Assembly (NCBI RefSeq): GCF_027943255.1
Contig: NC_072893.1
Location: forward strand, 30,650,001-30,714,000
Direction: 5' to 3'
DNA from: Anastrepha obliqua
Lineage: Eukaryota > Arthropoda > Insecta > Diptera > Tephritidae
Length of the DNA: 64,000 bases
Positions 11,539 through 23,770 of the stretch are shown here, one piece after another. The notes under the pieces were generated by a model. The model was given only the letters and a program-made list of their open reading frames with translations, ran no database searches and was not told where the DNA came from. How positions within the stretch are numbered: the first letter of the stretch is position 1; each line of letters opens with the position of its first letter. Both the position numbers and the translations under genes were made by a program.

Positions 11539-12288
11539 CAGTGTTGCCTAGCCTTGGATGTAAAAACGCACTAAAATACCCATTTAAATAAAATAAAAAA
11601 TCAAATTTTAATTGAATTACTTAAAGTACTTTATATGCGTGAAAAATTATCTTTAAAATGTGCGTGTTTTTGTTAAATAAATGTGTTATGGATATGTACA
11701 ATTTAATTTATGAGTTTTTTTTAGTTAAAAGAAACTCTTTTGTTAAAGAAACGACTTATTTGCTATATTGCAGGTTATGTAATAAAATAAGGTACTATTT
11801 TTGTAAAAATGTTATGGTTTTTTTTTAAGAATTTTCTGGTATTTTTTTGCTTATTTTTACTACGAATACACCTCTTGATGCCCTATGCCCCACTAAGGAT
11901 TGAGGACCGGACGAAACGACGGCTTTCAATCGCATTCAGTAAATTCAAACGCTTTTTAAAATGTGTAAAAAGGTTTTCAATGTTAAGAAGAGTTGAGAGA
12001 AGAACATTTAATATTCTTGCATTAACTTCAAAGGAGCAAAAAATGAAATTTGCACTTTCAAAATATGAAATTTTATAAGAATCGAAAAATTTGCAATAGC
12101 AATAAAACCTTCTCAGAGTGACCTTTTATAACATTCTTTGTTTAATAATACAGTTTTTTTAACTTACAGTTTCGGTAGCTTTAAATTAAAAGCAAAAAGA
12201 AACAAACACGAAACTTAAAAATTTTCGCATTTTGGGTATAAAAAAGAGCACTAAATTTATTGTGAAGAGCAAATGGTTGGCAACACTG
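11539..12288. mobile_element. Possible hAT-like MITE, 750 bp
   Basis: The ends are CAGTGTTGCC and its exact reverse complement GGCAACACTG, fitting hAT termini (CAGTG). Flanking octamers CACTACTG and CACGACGT agree at five of eight positions, a weak target-site duplication. An 89-codon frame at 11,809-12,078 (+) is Lys/Arg-rich in its second half but has no recognisable domain. Confidence 0.45.
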
Positions 12289-12416
12289 CACGACGTCAAG
12301 CACTCTCTGATGGACGCAATCTTGTCTCTATCATTCTTGTCTAGGATGTTTCTGCTTTGACAATAGTTGAACCAAATAGCTTATTTCCACTCGAGCCGCG
12401 TCGTAGTATCGGAACT

Positions 12417-12605
12417 AGAAAAAAACGAACTTAAAGACCGTTTTTTTAACTAACCAGTAAAGCGAACTTTACTAACCGAGCAGATAACTTTTTTTGTACC
12501 TACAAATTTCTAAATTTTGTACCTACAAAAAAAGTTATCTGCTCGGTTAGTAAAGTTCGCTTTACTGGTTAGTTAAAAAAACGGTCTTTAAGTTCGTTTT
12601 TTTCT
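12417..12605. repeat. Near-perfect inverted repeat, 82-bp arms
   Basis: Bases 12,417-12,498 are the exact reverse complement of 12,524-12,605 as far as I can read, with a 25-nt spacer. The block GTACCTACAAA occurs as a direct repeat flanking the spacer centre, so the arms stop matching exactly at CCTAC. No coding content and no obvious target duplication. Perfect arms imply recent origin, gene conversion or an assembly fold. Confidence 0.85.
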
Positions 12606-14988
12606 TTTTTTGATCGGTGACGGGTGTCACGTTTTACTAAATCGTAAGCCTCGCAACATGAAATTCTCAATGGTAAAATGTGAAATGGCACAAATGTGTG
12701 TTTGTGTGAGAATCTCCGTCATAAGTTTTCTAATTAAGTTACTTAAGTGGATACTACTGCTATTCAATACGACTTTAAATTGTAAAAATACTAAATTCTG
12801 CTTATTCTAATGCAAATTAATAAAAGCACGCTACCCCCTACCTCACCTCGCTTATTTCATCTGCTGTACCGTTTCGTGCGCACAATTGTCAATTAATTAT
12901 TTGTTCTCATTGTGGTAGCTTTGAGCGAAATGATGATTTCGTTTTAGCAGTCGGCGCTGTAGAGAGGCAGGCAGTGGGGGGTAGTCAACAGAACCTGAAT
13001 GGGGAAAAAAATCATTTGTTTATTTAGTTAGCTCGTTGAGCCGGTTTGCTTTTTTATCATTGTTTTTGCTGGTACATACTTACTTACATACGTACATACT
13101 GCACATAAGAGGTTACCACCACAACATAGCGCTGGAGCTGAAAATGTTTAGTTACATTATGAATGAGTGCCAGCAGTAGTGACTACCGTTTGATGGCAGC
13201 GCTGTGAACTCTACGAGTTGCTTTTGTGCTCAGCCCCTGCTACCTTTCAACACTCACGAACAAGCAAACAGTCCATGCAATGTGCTATAGTGATAAGGAA
13301 AATTAAAAAAGAGACTGGGAGAGAGAGAGAGAGTGAGGGAGAGTGATCGCAAAGAGCGCTTAATGTGTGATAGTTGCTTAATTGAAATAATAATAAACAA
13401 ATTTCTAAATTTTTTTAGTTAAAGCTCTCCAGCAAGCGTTCGAGAAATTCTTAAAATAAGAACTTAATTTATCGAAGAGTTCATAGATCGCACCTATTAT
13501 GTATTTACATAAAGGTATGCAGCTGATTTACTCACAACACAAAAGCTGCGCAATACACAAGCTTTGCATTGTAATCACCTTCCAAATCTATGTTGGCAAA
13601 CATCAAAATGGTGGCATTTAATGCCGCATGCCAACATTTCTTCCACCTCACCTCACCTCAACTCGTCTCACCTGTGCTCTCCTGAACAGCCATCTTTTAC
13701 ACCTTCAAAGTTTACTGTACATAGGTATGTACATGCATATATATGTACATACGTGAAGGTGAATAGCTTGTGCTGCAACTTCCCTTAACTCTCGGTCGGA
13801 CCTTCCTTCGATTTATGCTTCTGCTGGTTCTTTTGTTTGTTCATGTACGCGCTTTGTCTTGCCAAGAATCTTCCATGTTCTCTGCACTTATGAATTTACT
13901 TGTACATTTATTTGTATGTAGTTCAATTCGTTATTCGCGTAGATACTTGGATATTTGTGTACTTACTTAGATTATCTTATTCGTCCAAGTGTAGTTTGTT
14001 GTGTTTTCTTCGTTTTCCTTCTTCGTTCCTTTTGTGCTGCTTTTCACATTGAGCAAAATGACGGTTGATGTTGTCAATGATGATGCCTGCTGGCTGGTTG
14101 ATGGTGGTGTTTTCTTTGTTGCATGTCTTCTTCTTCTTCTACTTATGTTGCATGCCATACTCTCGTATATGGTATGGTGCTGGCGGTGGTGGAATTTCAA
14201 ATTTATCCCGAAATGCCATTATCATTGTCGTAAATTTTCTATATTACGCTGCTCGCTGCTGTTGCTTGTTTTTCCACGTTGTTTCTTGAAAACAACGTCA
14301 TTACTTACACACACGTTCCGTTTTTTTTTTCTTCTTTTCAAACATTAATCTCGGTTTTATGTTTGATTACAACAATCGGTTTGCATTACTCGGTAAATGT
14401 GAGTATACCCCGCGGACATATGAAGAAATGTGCGTAGAACTGAATAAAAACAGTTCGTTCAAAAAATGTTCCTGTTGGCGATATTATTGTGCGTTTTATA
14501 ACGCAACGGGTGGGAATTGTTGACACGACTTCTTCCATGGATACAGGCTTCTCAGGAAACGGATGCACAAAATCGTCGAATGAAGCGAATAAATGTAATG
14601 TTACCTGCTTCCAAGCATAGGTACATATCTCAAATAGATTTAAGAAATTCGAAAATTAAATGGATTTTTTTGTAAATCCGCATCTTCCTTAGAAATTCCT
14701 AAAAAAACCAAACAGAGAGTCAGATAGCGTACGCAAGCTCTGACTGTTAGGTATCTCTCTTCTAGCGAAAATATGCTACATACAGCTGTTAAGAGTCGCT
14801 TAGCATGAACGGTTCTTAGAGTGAACTCTGCTATCTCGCATTTGTTGGCAATTCGCCTTCTTTGCTTTAGCTACGAGATAATGTGCCTGGTTACCATTTT
14901 GAAAATAAAAGAATTAAGCCAGTAATCGCAGAATGAGAGAATGGAACAAAAAAGTGAAGGTACGAAAATGGCAGATCTCAGTGAGGGG
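12606..14988. other. Non-coding stretch
   Basis: No recognisable gene. It includes a (GA)n run at about 13,317-13,345, ACAT/ATGT microsatellites near 13,075 and 13,725, and CTT/CTG-rich DNA at 14,000-14,340 whose leucine- and phenylalanine-rich open frames look compositional. Confidence 0.5.
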
Positions 14989-16157
14989 CAGTGATGGTAA
15001 ATGATTTTTTGAAAAATCCCTACACAGCCCAAAAAAATTCCCTACTTTTCCCTACGCTTACAAAAAATATTCCCCATATAATTCCCTACATTGTTTCTCC
15101 GGTGTTTACACTATAATGAGGCACTTGCAACGTCAAAATTGAATTATTTACTTAAGTTGTGGACTTGGTGCTATTTTGACACTTTAAAATAAAAACAAAT
15201 TTTATTTTATATATATATAAGTACACATATTTATTATATTATAAACACAAATGTAAAATTGTAAAGAAAAATTCAGCAAAAAGACTAAAAATTACTTTTT
15301 CATTACATTCACTTCCGTTTAAAGCAAAGCAGAATTTTTATTTTTTCAGAATCCGGCACGTTTTCTTTTAAGAGTGGGATTAAATAGTTCACCACTTGCA
15401 GCGTGACATTATGCTCAGCGAAGAACATGCTAAGTCTTAATTCGAAATTTCTGGAACCATTTGGTTTACTCGATTTTTTCTTAAAAAACTCTGTTTATTT
15501 TAAGTGTCTTATTGCATTCTTATTTTTTTGGTGCATTTCTGATTCGGCGTGCTTCTGAAAATCAGACTTGCCGCAGTTCAAAATTTTGTCGCACGCAGCG
15601 CATTTTCATTTGAATGGATCGTTAGCCACAGCTTCCAACCAGCCACTAAAATTGTCGTCGTGAAGCCACTTGTTATTGAACTTTTGTTTCCGATACTTGC
15701 ATTGTTTTTTCTGGTGTTCCTCCGAAGAGTCAGTCGAAGAGGGGGAACTCATGTATGAGTATATATGCATTTTTAATATAAAAAAAGCTAAAACTAAATT
15801 ATTTGCAAACTTACTTCAAAAGTGAAAAGCACGAGAAAACAAACAAACAAACAACAACAAGAAAAAATCGCGTTAGCGTTAACGCAAAAAAAAAAAAACG
15901 GCAATGTTGCCCGTATTAACGCTTTTAAAAGTATTCTGCCATAAAGAAAAAAAAGTCTGGCATGAAACCTTACTGCGCATTTTTATTTTAAATGAACTTT
16001 TGTAATTTTTCCCGCTATTTCAAATTTTTTTCTGTCCTTCTTGAAAATTCCTTACGTTTACAGAATTCAACAAAATCTGTCCTTCTTTTCCCTACACCAA
16101 CATTTTTCGACAAAAATCCCTACATGTAGGGAATTTTCCTTACATTTACCATCATTG
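14989..16157 (-). mobile_element. hAT element remnant, 1,169 bp
   Basis: The left end CAGTGATGGTAAATG and the reverse complement of the right end CAATGATGGTAAATG differ at one of 15 positions. The flanking octamers GTGAGGGG (14,981-14,988) and GTGACGGG (16,158-16,165) match 7 of 8, as expected of an aged 8-bp hAT target-site duplication. The interior keeps only the N-terminal part of a BED-finger transposase, so most of the element has been deleted. Confidence 0.85.
15309..15752 (-). pseudogene. hAT transposase N-terminus with BED zinc finger
   Basis: From the ATG at 15,752 one frame runs 148 codons to a stop at 15,309-15,311. It begins with an acidic/Ser segment (MSSPSSTDSSEE), then KYRKQKFNNKWL, GWLEAVANDPFK, and a BED-type finger C-A-A-C-D-K-I-L-N-C-G-K with a distal His pair (QKHAESEMH). 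After it come FFAEHNVTLQVVNYLIPLLK and VPDSEK. BED fingers bind DNA at the N-terminus of many hAT transposases. Two in-frame stops interrupt it, after DPFK and after IRHL-K. The RNase H-fold catalytic region and hAT dimerisation domain are absent. Confidence 0.8.
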
Positions 16158-19100
16158 GTGACGGGCATGTGAAGCTGGTAAAGGATAGTAACACTCCGTT
16201 TTTTGTAGATATACAAATGTGGTTGTGAAGCAATGAAGCCGATAAAAATAGAGAAACATCTTTCTTTTTTTTTATAGATAGCCAAAGGTTTGTGGCTAGT
16301 CGGACCACAGCCAAAAAATTGCTGAAAAATAGAACACTTTTTAAAATACAGGAAAGTGCGTCGTGCTTCGATACTTATTTGTAGCTGAAAAGCGGCCAAA
16401 GAACGAACTCTTGCAGTTTGTCGTTAGTTGGTTCCTAATCCAGTATAAAATTTAATGTTACCAGTGTACGATTAAAAATTATATACTCTGTTTTTCTTTT
16501 ATTCGATTTATTCACTTTTGCTTTTAATTCACTCTTCTTTTTCTACCCTTGTTTGATTTTTAAGCCGTGCCTAAACCTTCAGCGTCTTTAAAAAGTGTAG
16601 ATTGTGTGTTTCTTTGTTCTCTTTTCTTGTAAATGGTGGCTGTTTTAGTTATGTTATAACGCTTCTTTGTTGTCATTCCTACCTACGCCCCAAAGCCAGA
16701 TTTCTTTTTTTGTCCAGAAAAAAACAAGCCTTAGTGATAGAAGAGTGGATAATGAGAGAATCCATAAAAAAAGGATATAAAGCATCAGCAGCGACCGAAT
16801 TACCCTTCCTCGTGATGATGCTAAGCAGCACTTCCTTGTTGTTTCCTTTGTTTGCGGCTGTTGGTTGGTGGTGTTAGCACCTTTGGCAAAATTTAAATGA
16901 CTTGTGAATATACCTGCATAGCAACCAACCACCGATTCGAAAAGGGTTTGTTATTGGTTTGCTGGTTGTGTGTGGCTTGGAAGATTGAAGCCCTACTAGC
17001 TTTAAAATGTATCCGAATAATTGAAAAGCATACTAATATACTGCGATCTTCATTTAATCATACGAGCAAGGTTTCTTCTAAATCCCACAACGGCATAAAC
17101 TTATTGCATACCTTATGATTTTATCTACGTATTTATTTATGTATAGGCACGTTTTGATTTCTTTCCATTGTTATGGCGGCAACTCTATCGGATAACATGT
17201 TTTATATTTTACTTGATCCCCTACCAACAGAACTTTCCCTCCCGCTACTATCTAACTAACTACGAGTTATCAATCTTCTCGCCATTTGCTGCATTTACCA
17301 CTCTTCATTTACATACATACTTACATAGTATTATGTATTTATGCACGCAGTCACGTACATACATATTATGTGCGTGCCCTTAAACTCGTCACTATTTATG
17401 TGCATATGTGCATAAATATGTATGCATTTTGTACATTTTTTTTAATGTTATCACACATTCGTGAAGAAAAGTCAAAAAGCCATTTTATAAAAAATGCGGT
17501 TACTCCCATCTCGGCGTCAATTAACATCACCCCACACGCTAGTTACGATGAATTCAGCTGTGAGTTTGTGTGGTGGCTTAGTAACGGCTCTTCTCTGTTA
17601 ATGTTGATGTTGCTACTGTTAATGTTTCGATGCTCTGCGCAAGTACTCTCTGCCCTCTGCTATGCTATGCTCTGCATTAACGTTAGCATCTGCTGGTTGC
17701 GGGCACTGTTACGCCTGCATTAATATTGGCATCTGGTGGTTGCGGACACTGTTGCTTGCGCTGCTGACGTATACTGGCGTTAACTGCGTCGTAGACAGCG
17801 CAGCTGACGCTTCTGCCCTCTGATGCAATCGTGTTGAATTTACTTGGCCAAAAACGAGAAAAAAAAACTCTCAGACTCAATGGAAATCTGTGAATCTGTG
17901 TCTGGAACAGAGTCTGCTTTTATTGTCGGTTGGTCTGCTCTGCGTGCTTCGATGGGTAAGTGGTGGGTGGTAAAAGGTGAGTGTGTAGCTATGTGTTCAC
18001 TTATCTAAATACATAGGCATTAAAAAGCATACATAGTGTTTTGTTAAGTTGTGTAGACGGGTTGTTCTGGTTGCTTATAAGGGTGAGTAGGTAGTTCTTC
18101 TATCATTGGTAAGGGGGAGTGAGTGTTGGAATTTTATTTGAGAGACAAACCGCATGCTGTTGGCGGTGGAAACTCTGAATGTGTGTGCGCACTCAGTAAC
18201 CCTGTAGGGAAAACAATGAAGTGCGAGCTGGTGAGCTCCTTCTTAATTTTGAATTTTAAGTCGCACTCCTTCTATTTTCCATACATAAACATACTTACGT
18301 ACATGGATAATAAGCAGTTGCCTGGTTTCATATGGGTATTTTATAGGTAATGCCATTATACCCGCTGCATATCGCCTGACAGTTGACTCGTCGCGCTTTT
18401 TACGCTAATTTGAACCAGGTTAAGTTCAAAAAATGATATTTACGCATGGCAGGGGTAATTTTGCTCTAACGCAGCGCTACCTACAATCGAGCATTGACGT
18501 ATCATTCAGGTAGTCCCTGTTTCGGGCTAAAATACTTTAAATGTTGTAAACGTTTAAGCTGGTATGGTAAAATATACATATATACCTACATACATATGTA
18601 CATATGTACATATATATACATACCAAAAAAATAAAATAGAAATCGTATATACATATGTACGTCATAAATTGCCAAAGTTTATACTATTTTCCATGAACAT
18701 GTCACTTTCGCACCACACGTACACACACACACACGCATTAGAAGTGTACAAATCCAATGACATAACGGACGCACACATTCACATCCTCACGCACCGAACT
18801 GATGTCAAAGCCAAGCCCAGTCCGTTAGCCAACCCAACCACTGACACAGGCGCAGCCACAGCCCAGTTCCACTGATAGCCCAAAAATTTAACGCAACTGT
18901 ATGCTCTTGTCTGTCCACCCTCCTCAAACTTACTTGCGCCAGTCAGCCCACAAGCTTCGAAGATTATGGCATCGCGCACATTGTGTATCTATACTATGTG
19001 CACATACTAATGAAAATATATTTACGTACATATGTATGTATGCATGTACATCAGTGCATGTATATACCTATGTACGAGTATGTGGGCGGAGTGAGGCAGG

Positions 19101-19532
19101 CAGACAAGGCGAGAGCAACACCGCGCGTATGCTTTGATTACTGAAAGCTTTGAAAAGTGTTAGGGACAGTAGTTGGGTTGACAAGAGTTGAAGGAAGCTG
19201 TCTGGGTAGGTAGGTGGGTGTGTGAAATAAGCGCGTGTGTGTGTGAGTATTTAAACTTTTGAAAGCGATTTCATTTTCTGCCATATGGGCGAAAAGTGAA
19301 GGGAACGCTATGTCCATTTTGTAAATAATTTTGTTGGTGAGTACAATAAATGCTATGCGGTTCGATTCAAAAATTGTTGGTGAGACCCCTTTTAAGTCAC
19401 TTATCTAAGATATGTCGGGTGTAAGCGAGTACGTAAGACTTTTATTTAGCCTGTTTTGATACATCTACAGAATGAGAGTTGTAAGATTTAAAAATTTAAT
19501 AAAATTTAATTTAGTACAATGCGAATGTAAAC
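16158..19532. other. Non-coding stretch with microsatellites
   Basis: No gene recognised. Notable are a two-unit minisatellite at 17,674-17,759, ACAT/ATGT arrays near 17,310, 18,580-18,620 and 19,025-19,060, and (AC)n near 18,720. Open frames here are rich in Tyr, Ile, His and Thr because of the microsatellites. Confidence 0.5.
17674..17759. repeat. 43-bp tandem duplication
   Basis: Two adjacent 43-bp units start at 17,674 and 17,717. Both contain GCATTAA, AGCATCTG or GGCATCTG, GGTTGCGG and CACTGTT in order, with several substitutions. Confidence 0.7.
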
Positions 19533-19536
19533 TTAA

Positions 19537-19811
19537 CACGTTCCCTGTCCGCTGAGCCACATATGGTTCAGGAAACATGCGCCTGATAAGCACTGATACG
19601 TTCCACATGTGTTTCATGAACGTGCAGGAGCAAAAATGTCCCTCTACGCTCATGGACCATATGTGTTTCAGGTAGAAATACCCTACATTCGTTTTTTTTA
19701 ATTATTATTATTACTAAAGCTATCCTATGACTACAAAAAAACAAACTATTCAAAAAACCCTGTTGGACTTGTCGGTCAATTTTGCATTTTTGTATTGGGA
19801 CAGGGAACGTG
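19537..19811. mobile_element. piggyBac-like MITE, 275 bp
   Basis: A perfect TTAA duplication (19,533-19,536 and 19,812-19,815) flanks exact 14-bp terminal inverted repeats, CACGTTCCCTGTCC and GGACAGGGAACGTG. Subterminal blocks CCACATATGGTTCAGG and CCATATGTGTTTCAGG are related. No transposase is encoded. The TTAA target and intact TIRs fit a non-autonomous piggyBac-superfamily element. Confidence 0.85.
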
Positions 19812-20022
19812 TTAAAACTAAGAGACAGGTATGTAAAGGCAGTGAATCTAAATATAGCTTCTTAAAATTGCATTTAAGACTTGAAGGCAATTGTTAAGGA
19901 GAGCACGCCAGAGGCATATCTCGGCAGTTCCCTGTTCTTAACATCGTGAGAGTCAATATATGGTCCTACTGAGCTGGGTATGAGCGAGTGGAACTAAAAA
20001 AAAAACAAAAAAAAAATTAATA

Positions 20023-20140
20023 ATTGGCGCGTCCACTTCTGCTAGGTGTGTGGCCGAGCTCCTCCTATTTGTGGCGTGCGTCTTGTTGCACAAATGGAGG
20101 GACCTATAGTTTTAAGCCGACTCCGGACGGCAGATATTTT
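20023..20140 (+). repeat. Dispersed tephritid repeat fragment
   Basis: It contains AATTGGCGCGTCCACTTCTG, GTGTGGCCGAGCTCCTCC, GTGGCGTGCGTCTTG and ACTCCGGACGGCAGATATTT, a repeat I associate with tephritid genomes. A diverged relative in the opposite orientation lies at 30,206-30,360. The fragment ends abruptly in a long T-rich tract. Confidence 0.55.
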
Positions 20141-21035
20141 TTTTTATTTATATATTTTTTATTATTTATTTATTTTTGTTTATTATTTATATATATTTTT
20201 TTATTATTTATATTTAAATTTTTTTATGTATGTTTTTTGTTTTTATTATTAATTTTATTATTATAATTTTTTTTAATTTTTTTACTAATTTTTTATTAAT
20301 TTTTTAATTTTTTACGTTTATTTAATTTTTTTTTTATTTTTTTATCATTTATTATTATTCTTTTATTTATTTTTTATTATTTTTTTATTAATTTTTTTAT
20401 TAATTTTTTTATTAATTTTTTATTATTTTTTTTTTTATTAATTTATTTATCATTATTTTTTTGTGTTAATTTTTTAATGTTGTTTTATATTTTTTGTTTT
20501 TTTTTTAATTTTTTTTTTAATCTACAATATTATTTTATCATTTATTATTTTTTTTAATAATTTTTTTATTTTTTTTATTATTTTTTTACTATTTTTTTAT
20601 TGTTTTTTTTATTAACTTTTTTATTATTTTTTACTATTTTTTATTATTCTTTTTTAAATTTTTTAAATGTTGTTTTAAATTTTTTTTATTTTGTGATTTT
20701 ATCATTTATTATTTTTTTATTTTTTTTACTATTTTTTTTATTATATTACTTTTTTTATTTTAAATATTTTTTTTTTCATTTTTTAAATATTTTTTTTAAT
20801 TTTTTTATATTTTTTAAATTTGTTTTACATTTTTTAAACGTTTTTATAATTTTTATGATTTTTTTTTATTCATTTTTTAGTTTTTTTATTTAGTTTTTAT
20901 TATTATTTATTATTTTTTTTATTTATATATTATATTTTTTTATATTTATATTTTTTTTTTATTTTGTTTTTATTTTTTTAATATTTTTGTTTTATTTTTT
21001 TTTTTGTATGATTTTTTGTTTGTTTGTTTTTTTTC
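20141..21035. repeat. Low-complexity T-rich tract, about 0.9 kb
   Basis: Almost only T and A on the + strand, with T strongly dominant, in TTTTTTATT- and TTTTAATTTTT-like units. Phe/Leu-rich open frames here are compositional. Confidence 0.9.
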
Positions 21036-22734
21036 AAATGCTTCTAGCCTCCTGGTCAGTCATGATCAACAATTATGCAAATGTTTCTTCTCTATAATCT
21101 TTCCCTAGCCTTAACTATTAATGATACCATATACCCCGTAAAGGCCTCCTAAGACTAATAGTTCCAAATTTCCAACTGTTTTAGGGGAGTTGCTTCAAAG
21201 ATTTTACTTTTCGAAAGGCCTAGATCAGGCGTTCACTGTTCTTATAATTGCCATCTCAATCCATAGAAGCGAAGGTAGTTTTTGTTGTTATTGGTCCATA
21301 CAAATTGTTGGGAATGCTGGTGGCGTGATAGTTCTTACCAGAATATAGAATGGGAAAACCGTGTTATGTCGGTATATCATTGACACAACACCCGTAGAAA
21401 TGAAGGGGGGACAGCGTCGATTACAGTAAGCGATTACACAGCCTAATGGAAAACTTCCCTTACCATTTCGCTTACTTGAGGCATCGTTTTCTCGTAATGA
21501 AAAACTGCGGCTAGAAAAGGGAACGGATTTGATTGTTCGCAGCTTTAATAACCAGTTTGTAAGACGTTTACCCCACGTAAGCTGATACAACAACAAAAAT
21601 AACAACACTTCTCCACGACAGTCGATTCTATGTTATCGGAACGACCCGGATTTATATATCCGGCCAAGGAACGTCACTCCAACAACGCCTTTTCGTTAAA
21701 GGGATAACCCAATCGTTTTTTCTGTCCCAAGTATTTTACTTGTAATATAAAATCACGATTAGGAATGAAAAAAATCTGAAGCTTAATTATTTATTTAGTA
21801 CTCAAAAGAAAATTATTAAGAAAAAAGTCCTATTAATGCCTTAAAGTTATGTAAGCCCTTTCTCGTGCCACCTACATATTATAAATCTCTAAGGCAACAA
21901 CAATTTAATTTTCATATACTATAGATATGCATGTGGAATCAATTAACTGCACTTTGTTTATCCATAAAAGGCCATTATTTGAACCATTTGCTAGTTTGTT
22001 TACGCGCCTAAAAATTGTATAACAACCGTATCAATGGCAACAGGACAACACTGGAACACTGAAACATTTCATTGCACCGAAGCCAACAACAGGCGAGACG
22101 CAGCAACACAACAAAATAGTTGCACATACATACATAGATGTGTAGATATGTTTGCACTCCTTTGCTGTTTTTGGTTTTGTATGGGTTTAGTCTGTGCTGC
22201 CATTGCCTCAGCGACTACGACAGCGATTGCGACTGCAAATTCCTTACCAAATGTTTTTGACGTAAAATGCTTGACGACACATTTTCAGTTGCTATTGGAA
22301 CAGTGAGCGAAATTTGCCTAGCCACATTATTGTTGTAATACGTATTGGTTACTTTTTATTAGATAGTTTTTTTTTTATATACATAAGTCATTTTACAAAA
22401 TTCGCAAAATTTTTCATGGTAAATTTTTTTCGTTCATTTTTATAAAATTGTAGTTCATTGTGTAACAAAAATCGCATAAATTAAATTTCCAAATTTGTAC
22501 AAAATTCAGAAAAATGTAATAAATTTCCAAAAATTATCAAAATGTTCATTTAAAAATATTTAATAATTTTAATGAGAATATCTTTAGACAGAATAAAAGT
22601 GCATAAATGATGGAATAAAGTGAACATTATTTTTGCGAATTTTGTTTTTTTTTAATCCGATATTGAGAATTTTCTGCCATAAAGCAGACGTGCGGAAGTC
22701 TTTTATATGCAAGAAAATGAACCTCCGCGAAAAA
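21036..22734. other. Non-coding stretch with SINE fragments
   Basis: No gene recognised. Besides the SINE copy at 21,611-21,690, a very diverged opposite-orientation copy may lie at 21,280-21,345 (TTTGTTGTTATTGG, then GGGAATGCTGGTGG and GTGATAGTTCTTACC). Confidence 0.4.
21611..21690 (+). repeat. (CAA)n SINE, 3'-truncated copy
   Basis: It matches the 5' two-thirds of the 128-bp family: TCCACGACAGTCGATTCTAT, CGGAACGACCCGGATTTATA and CCGGCCAAGG, then GTCACTCCAACAACG. The hairpin and tail are absent. Confidence 0.65.
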
Positions 22735-22850
22735 AATTGTTCAAATCAACCAGAATTTTGAGCCACTGAAACTTGCACTTTGCTAATCATAGTGTGTTGA
22801 ATGGGCTATAAAACTGCATAGCCAGATTTTTTTAATAATTCTGAGAAAAA
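22735..22850. repeat. Dispersed repeat pair, copy 1
   Basis: ACCAGAATTTTGAGCCACTG, AACTTGCACTTT and GGGCTATAAAACTGCATA recur in the same order at 55,337-55,415. Identity unknown. Confidence 0.6.
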
Positions 22851-22889
22851 AGCTGGAAATTTCGATGTATTTTTATATTATTTGAATAT

Positions 22890-23086
22890 TTTATTTTCAT
22901 TTTAATTTGTTTATGATTTAATTTGTTTTTTTATTGTTTTTATTAATCTTATATATATTTTTTTATTTCATTTTAACTTATTTTTTTGAATTTTTTCTTA
23001 TCTTTCTTTCATTTTAATTTTTTTTATTTTTTGTTTTTTTTTTTTAATTAATTTTTTAATTTTTTATTTTTTATTTTATTACTATT
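22890..23086. repeat. T-rich low-complexity tract
   Basis: TTTTAATTT-type sequence, T-rich on the + strand. Its right end abuts the 3' end of the minus-strand LINE remnant, so part of it could be that element's A-rich tail. Confidence 0.7.
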
Positions 23087-23571
23087 GCAATCTAGTTAAC
23101 AAAACTAATAAGCAATTCATTTTACATATATTTAGTTAAATTAAAACATCTCAAGTAAAGACAAAATTTTATGAACAGAGATCATGCGGTTTCGTCCTTT
23201 TTAATCTTCTCGTGAGGTCATCAGTTACAAGTAGTTTGGCTGCTTCATCATTGATGTGCTGCTGAAGTCTCTCTTTATGTTTATTTGCGAATTTTTTTAT
23301 GATATCCGTAATGGTGTCTATATTAAGATCCTTATGTAGATTGCAATTACGAATGTACCACGGCGCTCTAACGATGTCGCGTAATACTTTATTTTGGAAT
23401 CGTTGAATGATGTTTTTGTTGCTTTCACTTTTCACTGGTGCAGCCCCAGAGCTGTATGCCATATGACCACACTGGTTTCAGTATTTGGTTGTATAAAAGT
23501 ATTTTGTTATAAATAGAGAGTTTAGAATGTCGGTCTAACAGCCAATACATTTTGTTGTATTTAAGAATTAA
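23087..23571 (-). pseudogene. Jockey-clade LINE ORF2 C-terminus and 3' UTR
   Basis: The minus strand reads KYNKMYWLLDRHSKLSIYNK, then ILLYNQILKPVWSYGIQLWG, typical of the RT thumb of jockey elements (LxGRxSKLxxxNKxLLYxxILKPIWTYGIQLWG). After a one-base shift in a GAAAA run near 23,440 the reading continues as IIQRFQNKVLRDIVRAPWYI, NLHKDLNIDTI and the C-terminal block TRRLKRTKPHDL. The stop lies near 23,170. About 80 bp of 3' UTR and an A-rich tail follow. Endonuclease and RT catalytic motifs are absent, so this is a 5'-truncated dead copy. Confidence 0.8.
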
Positions 23572-23574
23572 CTC

Positions 23575-23770
23575 CTCGTGTTTTTTCGTGATTTTTTCTT
23601 TCTTTTTTCATTTAATTTTTTTATTTTTTTTTTCATTTTTTTTTTTATTTTTTAATCTTCTTTTTCTATTTATTTTTTTTAATCTTTTTTGTTTATTTTT
23701 AATCTTTTTTATTTATTTTTCTAACCTTTTTTTAATCTTTTTTTATTTTTAATTTTTTAATTTTGTACAT
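23575..23770. repeat. T-rich low-complexity tract
   Basis: TTTTTATTTTTT- and TTTTTAATCTTTTT-like units on the + strand. Confidence 0.8.

Noticed and set aside
11809..12078. 89-codon basic frame
   Set aside because: Lies inside a possible hAT-like MITE and has no recognisable transposase motif.
16067..16399. 110-codon minus-strand frame
   Set aside because: Overlaps the hAT right end and its flank; no domain or splice signals.
20024..20893. Phe/Leu/Tyr-rich frames looking like membrane proteins
   Set aside because: They are translations of the T-rich low-complexity tract.
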